NCBI GenBank assembly: GCA_036874045.1
Contig: CM072335.1
Span: 23,381,501-23,445,500 of the forward strand
Length of the DNA: 64,000 nt
Source of the DNA: Cymodocea nodosa
Taxonomy: Eukaryota > Streptophyta > Magnoliopsida > Alismatales > Cymodoceaceae
Direction of reading: 5' to 3'
Shown here in pieces: positions 48,391-60,300 of this stretch. The notes beneath the pieces are model-generated. The model worked only from the letters and a program-made list of their open reading frames with translations, searched no databases and was not told where the DNA came from. Made by a program: the position numbers and the translations under genes. The stretch's first letter is position 1, and each line of letters begins with the position of its first letter.

Positions 48391-51300
48391 ATGGAAGAAG
48401 AAGCTGCGGCAGCTGCAGTGGTAGGCAAGAGGAAGTTGCCAGAGAACGGTATGTCCGATACCGCCCCTGCTACAGTCACCGACGCTAAACTAGAGACGGA
48501 TTCCACACGGAAGCGGCAGAACATCTCACCAACCTGCGTACACGAGGTCGCCGTTCCTATTGGCTTTGACTCGTCCAAGGACGTACTCATCCATGGAACC
48601 CTGGATAACCCCGTTTACAATGGGACCATGGCCAAGACCTATCCTTTTGTTCTCGATCCGTTCCAGCGGATATCCATTGCTTGCCTCGAACGGAACGAGT
48701 CCATCCTGGTGTCGGCCCATACTTCCGCAGGGAAGACCGCTGTGGCGGAGTACGCAATTGCAATGTCATTCCGAGAGAAGCAGAGGGTGATTTACACCTC
48801 GCCGTTGAAGGCCTTGAGTAATCAGAAGTATAGGGAGCTGAGTCAAGAGTTCTCTGATGTCGGATTGATGACCGGGGATGTCACTCTCGCTCCCAACGCC
48901 AGCTGCTTGGTCATGACAACGGAGATTCTCAGGGGGATGCTCTACAGAGGATCCGAGGTGTTGAAGGAAGTTGCCTGGGTTATCTTCGACGAAATTCATT
49001 ACATGAAGGATCGTGAGAGAGGGGTTGTTTGGGAGGAGAGTATTATCTTTCTTCCTCCAGCTATCAAGATGGTGTTTCTCTCGGCTACTATGTCAAATGC
49101 CACAGAATTTGCCGAGTGGATCTGTAATTTACACAGGCAGCCTTGTCATGTGGTTTACACTGACTTCAGGCCAACACCACTGCAGCACTATGTGTTTCCT
49201 GTAGGGGGTTCTGGATTGTACCTTGTGGTTGATGAGACCGGGCAGTTCAAGGAAGAAAATTTTGTGAAACTGCAGGACACGTTTGCTAAGCAGCCGAAAC
49301 CAGGAGGGGATGGAGGTAGAGGAGGTGTCAAACCAAGTGCACGGATTGCAAAAGGGGGAAATTCTTCTGCAAATTCTGACATCTACAGAATTGTTAAGGT
49401 ATTTACTTAATTTTCGTTTATTTGTTTATATACAGTCATGTGGGGATCTCCATATTCGATAACAGATAGTTTAAGCAGTCAGAGGAGGAGATTTCACTTT
49501 TTGTGTTTTATGACCTCCACCAATAATAAGGTAGCAAAATAAGTACAAGAAATGCAAGTTGAAATGCCTCTTTCAGAGGGGGAAAATGGCAAATGTTGGT
49601 GGTTCTACGAAATCAATTTTGTACCAAGAATTGTCAACATTTTTAGGGTGTCTAGGGCATACATTGTGTATTAAGCAACCATTCAACCCTGGGTAAGATA
49701 AGAAAATCCATTGAGAGAGCTGCACACCTGCACATGAAAAGTGAACAGTGAACACAGGCATTTTTCGATGTGAAAGGGTCATGACATTGTATCCCTCACT
49801 ACCCAAAGTGATTCCCTGTGAGATTATATTATTTATTTTGGCAACAACTTTCAAAGACCCCTCTAGTAAATTGTCTATGCTACGAATTATTTTGAAAATG
49901 GTTATTCTAATTTCATCAACCAAAACATGTTTCAGCAAATATTCTCTTTGAATTTCTTTAATTATTTTATCCATAACCAAGACAAATATATATAAACTTA
50001 GAGAAAACCCTTGGCATAAAACTATATTGAAAGTTCTTTAGTTTTAACACTACTAATTTCTCTTTTATATATGCCATTTATAATATCAATATATCCTACC
50101 ATGCAAAAAAACTCCATTATTTCAAATCCTATGGGAGTAAGTTAACCAGTCTGATTGCCTTCAAATGTTATGAAAAAAGAAAGAGAATTGAATGAGAAGT
50201 TTTCACTTTTTGCATAGCCATCTCAACAATCTAAAAGACAAAAACAATAGATAGGTATGTGGACGAATGTTTCCAGTAAGGCATTGAAGGACATAAAAGC
50301 TTACAAGTTATTTCAGATGACTCCAACTACAAAGTTCACACAGAATTACCAAATACTAGTAAAGACCCATAAACTCGAATAGGATGATAACAGATCTTTG
50401 CAAAGGAATCCTTATGACATTTACCAGTAACCACCATCTCCAAAAAGTAGACTCTATCACATGTACCCTATAGAGACCACAACCATCGAAGGACAAACAC
50501 TAGATCAATTTAAGAAAAAACACTTATCTAGGTTAAAATATTGAAAGACAGCCAATCCCAAGCACAACCATTTGAGACAAATAATGGTTTCTATTCTAGG
50601 GGAAGTTCATTCAATTGTTTGACGAGTGAAACCAATTGAAGACATATAGCTTTCCACTAAAAAAGTGAGATCAAGTTAGAAAATGATTAAGGTCCATTTG
50701 GATGACTTGATTTGGACATTGAAAGGGATAATCCAAGCTACATAACTGGGAAAATCTCAACCAACAAACCCAAAAGGGAATCACATGAATGGTAAGATGA
50801 TTTTCTGAAATTCATTTCCATGTCCAAATGTGTGAAAACAATTTGAGCTAAGGAATATTCTTTTAACATTTCTCAAGATCAATACCACAAAACATGAGTA
50901 TAATTAGTGCAAGCACGCAGTATCCAATATGAAAAGGTGGAAGATCATAAATCATGCAGAACTAAGTTTGACAGATAGCTGAAAATCAAAGCTATCAAAG
51001 TACCAAGTCTGACCTCAATGCACTGGACAACCACCATGCAAAAATGAAATGCCATGGCACTTTCCAGGTCATGCCTAGACATCTAAGCAGGTCCAACAAG
51101 GTGGCCAACTGCCTGACACTTCCCAAAACTAGGGACATAGTACTTAAATGCAGGAAAAATATACTTATCTTAAATGAAAGTAGCCTAGAAATGACAAAAC
51201 GTTTCATTAAAGGACTAGAAATTGAACCATAAATTTGGAAAAACTTGTAAGCATTTTTCAAGTTGCTTGTAGGATGAATCTTTGGTAAACAAAATCATAG

Positions 51301-54300
51301 GCATCACCTCCAAGAAAAAGAACAGGAACATTTGAATAAGTGGTAGAAATGCAACTTCGTGAAACCACAACACCCAAGAGATCAAGACAAGCACAAAAAT
51401 CATTATCAATAAGATAAAATGAAACAGGCCAGGAAAATTAAAGAAATCAAACTAATGGAGGAGAAAATTTCCATAGGAATCTATAAGTCTAATTTTTTCT
51501 TGGTGTGCTTGAATAATGATAAAAGGGAAAATTAATGGATAAAAATAGGTTTCATGTTAAAGAAAATACACCTCAACATTTTCATTTGAGCGGGAATAGA
51601 AGTGATTCCATAAAGAATAAATGACAATGAGATCAAAAGTACCAAAAATTATTATCAATAAGACAAAAGAAATAGCTTGAAGAAAAAAAGGAACAAAGAT
51701 GACATGTTATGCTAGGGAAACAATAAATGAATAGAGAAGAGAGATAAGAGTGTGGTGTTGTTGATGTCCTTGCCACCCCTACCTAATGTGTTTGTGGAGA
51801 TCTAGACATTGAAGCTACCAACATGGCTTGGGAGCTACCTAGGGCTGCTAACAGATGTTCTGAGTGATGGAGGGTGGAAGGAGGTTGACATCAATGAGAT
51901 GCCACATCTCTTGGTAGAGGTGAAAGATAACTATGATGAGGCTTGGAGAGCTAGTTGCAGATGAGGTGGAGGAAGGGAAGGAAGGGGGAGGTGGCCTAAA
52001 AGGGCATTTTGTTGGAGAAAGAGTGAGTGGAGGGCAAGAATGTAGAAGAAGGTGTTGGAGTGGAGGAAGAACTTGTGGTGGTAAGTGAGGGATGTGATGA
52101 TTGTGCTAGAGAGGTAAAGTTGGATGACATTGCTAGTGGTGGTAGTGCATAGGATTCCTTGCCAGTTGTAGGGGGCATTGTGGGCAGTAAAGTTCCATTT
52201 GGAGAGTGTGGCAAGGGGATCAAAGAGGATAAGTTTAAAGGCGATGAGAACTTCGATCTTGGTCACCTAGATTTTAGTTTCCTTCAAATTTTGAAACAGA
52301 CACAAACATCAGAAAAGTGAAAGAAAGGAAAATCTTTTCTTTTACCTTTTATTTCTTATGAATTTTCTTAAATTCCTAACTTTCCTTTCTTCCACTTTCT
52401 AAGTGTATAAACAAGTCCTTAAAGTCCAAAGGATTTGGATTGAGAAGGTCAAAAACTAAATATATAGAATGTAGGTTTAACAAAAATAGGAATAATAATG
52501 AATGTGTATAATTAGATGGCCATGAGATTCATAAAAGTAAAACTTTTAAATACTTAGGATTTATAAGTAATTGAGAAATTATAGAAGATATTATCCATAA
52601 ATTAAAGTAAGGTAGATGAAGTAGAGAAATGTTTCTGAAGTGTTATGTGATAGAAAAATACTTTAAAAAAAAATAAAAATTCTATAAAATTGCTATTTAC
52701 CTAATTATACTTTATGATTTAAAATGTTGGCCTATAAAGTCTGATCATGTACAAAACATTGCAGAGATGCAAATTTATATTAATGAATGGTAATATTATA
52801 AAAGATAAAATTAAAAAAAAAGATTTTATTAGGAATTGAGTAGAGGTTGCACTAATTGAAAATAAAATAAGAGAAAATTGGTTTAAATGGTTTGGTCATA
52901 TCCTTAGGGGACTAAATAATGCACTGGTTAGAAGATGAGAAGACTTAATTAGTTCAATAAAAACTAAAATTAGATGAAGGCCTAAAATTATTTAGTTAAA
53001 AATTGTTAGGAAATATTTAAATTTATATAATTTAACCAAAAATTTGACCATAGATAGAAATATATGGAAGAAAAGGATTCATGTAGTTGACCTTACATGG
53101 TGGAATTAAAGCACAAGTTATTGTAGTTAACATGTCGAGGATCTTCAGTGTAGATGTTATGTAAAGACATGGTTTAGCCTCGTTGTAGATATTTTTGGAG
53201 ATTGTCTTAATTTTAAAGGAATTGTCAAATATTGTTCTTATAGTGCAATTCTTTTTGGTGGTGCTCCTTTTTGGGGATGACTTGCTTTTCATACGATACC
53301 TTTTGGGAATCTTGTCTTGCGGGGGCTTCTTTGGATGTCAAACAAGGTACTTGAGGGTTCTTTCTCATGCCATTTGATAGGCTCATTGGCTAGAAATAAA
53401 ATTTGACATTTCCTTTTCCACATCAGCACTCTTCTTTGGAAATCCATCTTGTGCCTAATGGAAATCCAAGTGCAACTAATTATTCCTAACATTAAAAGAA
53501 AATTTTGATCTAAATACTCATTCTTTTATTTATGATTTATTAGTGACAAAGTTACAATTGTTTGCTGCTCAAAAAAAGGACAAATTGACAATTTGAGATG
53601 ATCACAATTTTTTATTTCATCTTATCAAAAGGTAAACTTTAAAGTTTAGGATTTAGAGTAAAGGTAAACCTAAAATGACTTGGTTAAGAATTGTAAGAAA
53701 AAATTTAAATTTATGTAATTTAACCAAGTGTCAGCAATAGATAGAAATATTTAGAAGAAAAAAGATTCATGTGTCCAACCTCATTTAGTGAGATTATGAT
53801 TTGGATTGTTGTTGTTATCTTGTCAAAAGATAGATATTAATGTAGTTTTGTTTTCCTGGTTACAGATGATAATGGAAAGAAAATTTCAACCAGTTATTGT
53901 TTTCAGCTTCAGTAGAAGAGAGTGTGAGCAGCATGCTATGTCTATGTCAAAGCTTGATTTTAACACAAGCGAAGAGAAGGAGGCTGTAGAACAAGTTTTT
54001 CAAAATGCAATACTTTGTTTAAGTGAGGAGGACAGGTCTTTACCTGCTATTACATTGATGCTGCCTCTTCTTCAACGTGGTATTGCTGTGCACCATTCAG
54101 GATTGCTCCCAATAATTAAGGAATTGGTAGAGCTTCTCTTTCAGGAAGGCCTTGTAAAAGCCCTTTTTGCCACAGAAACGGTAGGATGGTTGTGATTTTC
54201 TTTTTCAATTTAAACCAACTATAGTTTTCTTTCTTGAATACCATGGTCCTTTGTTATTTGGTTAATCCATACAGACTCCTGTTTTGTTAATTTGAACCTT

Positions 54301-57300
54301 ACTTATTAAGACAAGCACCTACGTGGTGCCTAAGCTCTACCTAGGCACCTAGGTATGACTTGGTCATGCCTTTTTTTAATTTAGTAGATCTTCTTTAAGA
54401 TTTTTTTAATTAAATATATGTTTTTCCTTACAGAACACTTAAATACATATTTTTTTGATGGAATATCACTGGAATATACATAATAATTGAAATATACAAT
54501 CATTTATATATATATTATCAAAATTTTCATGTTAGTATTAGCACACTTTGTATTTTGCTGTTATCTTAGGATTATTTTTATATTTCAATTTATTTAGAAA
54601 ATAACAGAGCAAAAACTATATGTAATTACTATGAAATATTTATAAATATACAGTATATGCATGAAAATAAAAAAAAGATATTTAAATGGGCACCCAAGGT
54701 GACTTTCTTACCTGCCATGTGCCTTAATAACTATGGTTTGAAATATATAAAAATCTACTGCTCAAAAAAGTATATACAGATATATAAAATAAAAGATATT
54801 TACTTGAGTTATTTTCTTGCAGTGTGTTAATGCATGGCCACTGAGATTCTTTGTTTGCTAATGTTACAGTTTGCTATGGGTTTAAACATGCCTGCTAAAA
54901 CTGTTGTGTTCACATCTGTTAAAAAATGGGATGGTGAAGGTCACCGATATATAGCATCAGGGGAATATATACAGGTGAATAAAGTTACGCAGGCATAGTT
55001 TGTGTGAGTAATATTTTGGTATTTCACTTGTCCTCTCTAATTTTTTCCACTTAGATGAGTGGGCGAGCTGGTCGTCGTGGTAAAGATGAGCGTGGTATCT
55101 GTATCATAATGATTGATGAGCAGGTTAATTCTTCATTACTCCCTTTGTTAACTCATGTATGCCATGTCATTTATTATTTTCATGATCATGTGTTATTTAT
55201 ATCTGGCCTTTATTCTCAATTTAATTGGATCAACTTTTGCATTGATTAAAATAATATTCTTGTATTTCTATATCTCATATTTCACCCTCTTGATTTCAGT
55301 TTAACATTTGAGGTGGTGTTCTGAAATATTTTTGTGTATGAATATTTTGATCATGTTCTGAACAACAGTTGTAGCTCACTATTATTTACAGGTTCATCTC
55401 AATTTAAATATCCTTCTGTTATGGTGGTTGAAAGTTGGCTATAACTAAATAGGCTTGTTCTGATATATAACTGCTTATCACATTCTAAAGATGTCTTAAG
55501 AGTTTTTTTCAGCCAAAAGTTATTCTCAAATACCAAGGAAGTTCAATGATCTTTGCATGTCCATTTATAATATTTATTCTCAACAAAGCTAAAGTTCCCA
55601 AACGGGTGAGAGAGCTAGACTACATGGTGGACAAGTATACTAATGCAGAATCAAAGTCATCTTTCATTCACTAATCCTTTGTGACTTGGGCTTTTTTGTT
55701 TCCACCTTTTTGTTTTTTGTAGCTTTCTTTTTCTTCATAGCTTTACCTTCTTTTGTTAAGGATTTCTTTACAGGCATTGTCTTTTTGATTGTTCCACTGG
55801 TATGAACCTCTTGTAGGTAGTTAGGTTTGTTGAGTTGGTTTTGTTGAGCTGGTAATGGCTCATTCACTGCCAACGTTTGCCACCCTTGTCACTATTGATC
55901 AGATGGTCATCAAGGAGGGGGTTCTTGCGAACCTATCTCCTACGTACATTGCCATCTTGGAGCTTCCTTAAGGTGGTTTGTCTTGAAGGTGGGGAGAAGG
56001 AAGAAGGAATCGAAGGAGAGAAGGATTGAGAACACAAATAGGAAAAGAAAAGAAATGGGACATCAACCTTGTTTGACACTACCGTAAATATGGAAAGGAG
56101 AGACATCCTACTCTTGGTTGGTATAAAGAAGGACAAGTGGACATGGTTGCGAGAACAACAAGAACAAAAATCTTTGGCAAAGTTGTGGTGAGGCAGTCCT
56201 GGAGAAGTTTGATGTGAGGGAAGAGTTGTAAGAACATGTTAAGGGTTTTATTATCTAAATCTTCAAGGAGTTCCCGTTACCCTTTCTCCAAGGTGTTGAG
56301 GAATTGGATTCAGATGGGAAAAGAAAATAAATGGGACATCAACCTTGTTGGACACTACCGTAAATATGAAAAGTTCATTGTTTTCTCTGGCTTTCAAGAA
56401 AGGAGAGACCTCCTACCTTTGGTATAAAGAAGGAAAAGTGGAAAATGGTTGTGAAAACAACAAGAACAAAAATCTTTGGCAAGGTTGTGGTGAGGTAGTC
56501 ATGGTTGTCTAGTATGTGGAAGGATCTGATGGATTGGTAGGAGAGGCAGGCCACTCTTGTCCTTTCTACCATCAAGGAAATTTCAAATCTTAGATTTGTT
56601 TTGTGCCTTTGATATTTGAAGGTGAAGATCCTCCCTACATGGAGAAAGTTAGTTGATGAAGTTGGAGTTGGATACCTTGTGGTTCATTGCACCCTTTTCA
56701 TTGTTGCTCAGATAGTCCACCGTCAGTGCATAACAAATTGTTGTGATCCTTTGGTTAGTAAGAATTTGTTTGTTAGGTTTGTTGGGTTGGTTTTGTAATA
56801 AATAATCAAGTATAAATAAATGGTAGGAGCTCATTTGAGCTTAGTTAATGATTTCCCTTGAATTTTTTTCTTTCCTTGTGCTGGTGGTTCACCATGGAAA
56901 AGGAGCCCCATCAAGTTGAGACGGTTGATTCACCATTGATGTTTGCCACCCTCATTGTCGTTAATTGAATGGTCCACCACCAATGCAATGACGAGCTTCT
57001 AGCTTAGGTTCTCTGATTAGTTAGGTGCATACATACACCCTTCCATTTTATAGGATCTCCTTTGATGTTTCATAAATGAAATTGGATGGTTTCTTCTCTT
57101 TCCTTAGGAAAAATTGAAAGTGATATTTTCACTTGGGAGTTTGTATGCTGTGCTTCATCTTTGTTTACTTTTAATTTCTTCTTTGGGATTTTCTTTTTCT
57201 TAATTCTATGAGGAATGGAATTATAACATCTTGATTCTTGAAATGTTACACATGAAGTTGTTTCGTCAGCTTATAGTGTAACCAAACATTTAGTATAGAT

Positions 57301-60300
57301 TTTGTTATGATACATCATGAAATTATTTCTGACCTTACATTGAAGATGATAATAAGTTACAATAACAACAATCTGTGTCATAATTTTACTACATAGGGTT
57401 AGTCATATAAATCCTTTTCTTTTATATATTTCTATTTATGGTTAAATTACATAAATTTAATTTTTTCACAATTCTTAAGCAAGAATTTTAAGCCTGCGTT
57501 TACTCCTTTTAGTTTCTTATACATTAATTAATTTTTTTCTCCTAACTGGTGCATTCTTTAATCTTCTAAGAATGGCTAAACTACTTAAGTTGGTTTTATC
57601 TCATCTTCAATTGGTGTAACTCCCATTTTATTTCTAATAAAATTATTTTTTAACTTATCTTTTATAGTATTACCACTCATTTATTTAAGCACATGTATCT
57701 TTGCAACACTAATTTTTTACACATTATTATGCTTTAAAGTACAACATTCTTAATCATAAAGTATAGTTAGGCGAATAGCAGTTTTATATAATTTTTCTTT
57801 TAATTTTAATGGTATGCTCTTATCACATAAAACTTTAGAAGTATTTCTTCAATTTCATCTACTTTACTTTAATCTCATGAATAATATTTTCTATAATTTT
57901 TCATTGCTATTTATTATACATCCTAATCATTTAAAGGTCTTACTTTTATGAATCTATTGATCATCTAATTGAATACTTTCATTGTTATTCCTATATTTTT
58001 TTTGAATCTACACTCCAAAATAGGTTACTAGGGGAAATTTCTTCTTAAATTTCCTTTTTCTTCTGGTATTAGATGGAGATGGAGACTCTAAAGGGTATGG
58101 TTTTGGGCAAACCTGCTCCACTTGTCAGTACTTTTAGACTGAGCTACTACTCTATTTTAAATTTGATGTGTCGAGCTGAGGGCCAATTCACTGCTGAGCA
58201 TGTCATCAAGAATTCCTTCCATGAATTCCAGTATGAAAAGGTTTCCCCTAAATATTCTTGATTTCTATTTAGATGCTTATCATGTTGGAACATAATTATG
58301 ATTCATTTTTCTCCATTCAGTCCTTGCCAGCGATGGAAAATAAAATATCAGAGTTGGAAAAAGAAGCTGTTTTACTTGATTTGAACTCAGAGGTACCCTA
58401 TACTTCTATTCTATTCTATTATATTAAGGAGATGGAACTGAGTTAGTGGACTTCATTTAAATGTACAGGAAAAACTTTCTGAGTATCATAAACTGGGACT
58501 TGATATAGCTGAGCTTGAGAAGAAGATCATGTCTGAGATCACCAGGCCTGAAAGGGCCCTTTATTTTCTTGTTCCTGGAAGGCTGGTATGCATTGGGCCT
58601 TGAGCATCAACCTTGTTATGGCTGGGCCATTCTTGTCATATTTTTGTGTACTTATACAACTACCTTTTAGATATTTAGTTATGTGAATTACCAGCTTTGA
58701 TTGATGTTCTTATCTTTTTGTGATGTGGTTCACATGAATAAAGAATAATGGGTGCTCTTCCTGAACTGTTGGCTTTAAATCATAAATAATTTAGTCTCTG
58801 TTTAATTTGAATTTTACACAGTTTTAAGTTAACCACTTTTTTCTTGGAAATAGTTATACATTCTGATTGTCTATGTAATTTTTTTTTAATTTTAAAATAG
58901 CGATATCATGATGGGGGTTCTTTCTAGGTAAAAACGTTTTCAAGTCCTATTCCGCTCAACTCATTCACATTCATAAGTTTTCTTCTTTTTTTTTTTTTAA
59001 AAAAATGTTTTGAGAGTAAAATCTGATTCATACATGTGAGAAAGGCATGAATTGGTCAAGTGATTCTACTTTTTGGTTTGTAACTTTTGGTTGGTAGCCT
59101 TTCACCATGTTCATGTACTTGATTTCATTTTAGGTATATCATTTCACTTTCACAAGAATGTGAATCGCCGATTGAAGGAAGCATAAGGCTAAAAACATTG
59201 GGTTGATACTAGATTATGTGGGATATATGCATCTTCACAATGTAAGCTACATTTATGAGCACTTAGGTTGAAAAACAGTTGGTAAGGGTTATGCATGTAT
59301 GCTTGGTAGAAAGCTAAGGCACCTACCATCTGATTGTGTTGGTCCGAATCATATAGATGCCAAAGATTTGTTCTTCAATAAAATCCTAGGTTTTCATCTG
59401 TCTGATGAATTTATTGTCAGTATATGGTATAATCTGCTCTCTACTGTCTCTTCTGCTTTCTTTTTCAAAAAGTTTATCATTTTAAATACAACTGCTCTCT
59501 ACTGTCTCTGTTTAGTAAAGTGTTTCCTTGGCCAACCAGTGAAACAAAGTGAAGTTCGATGCTATTTTTCTGATCTCTCAAAAGGAAGAGCTATTTTCTT
59601 ATGTACTATTAATGAAAGATAAGGAATCTTGGGGTAGAATGTGAACGATTTTTGTAGGAACATGATATATATTGGTAGGAAAGCAAGGTGCTATGCTAGA
59701 GGCATTGTGCTTGTTTCATTAGCAATCAGACTTTTTAAGATGCTATGGCGTCTATGTGGTAAGCCAGTAAGCCAGGGCACCTAGACATCCTTTTAGATAT
59801 TTATTTTTTAAGTATATATTATATATATTTAATAATAAATCCGTATGCTATTAACTCTATTATTTCCCAAACAACATTAAGTACATAAATAATCCTAAGA
59901 TAACATCAAAATATGGAGTATAATAATACTAATATATATATATTTCAGTAACACACATGATAATATATTTAAATAATTTTTTATATTTCTGTAATATTCC
60001 ATCAAAAAATTATATTCAAGCTTTTTAAACATTTGAAAATTTTTAAAAACATATATTTAACTAAATTAATTTGACAAAAGATTTACTTCATTAAAATAAG
60101 GTGAAGTGAGTAACCAAGGCATGACAAATTCATGCCTTGGCACTTGCTTTAGAAAAGTACATCAGCAATCTATAATTTTCTTTTCTGCATGCAGTTTGTA
60201 GTTTTGAACCTAATTCCAGGAACTTGTCTCATTTTGGAAACTTTTTTCTGTTTGGAAAGTTCTGGGTTCTTATATTTTGTCATTGGTGTAGGTTAAGGTT

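Larger units (their letters stand above)
49399..53865 (+). other. HEN2 intron 1 (4.5 kb), repeat-filled
   Basis: It separates the exons ending DIYRIVK and starting MIMERKF. From 51730 onwards it holds an LRR-kinase-like fragment and two RTE LINE fragments. The stretch 49400-51720 is not recognised. A - strand 135-codon frame at 49573-49980 there has no domain I can name. Confidence 0.7.
55124..58072 (+). other. HEN2 intron 4 (2.9 kb), repeat-filled
   Basis: It holds a diverged duplication (55858-56990) and an RTE LINE fragment (57340-58030), the latter ending about 40 bp before exon 5. The stretch 55124-55640 shows nothing recognisable. Confidence 0.7.

Noticed and set aside
49573-49980. 135-codon - strand open frame in HEN2 intron 1
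   Set aside because: No recognisable motif and not GC-enriched. It may be part of an old repeat, but nothing supports a gene.
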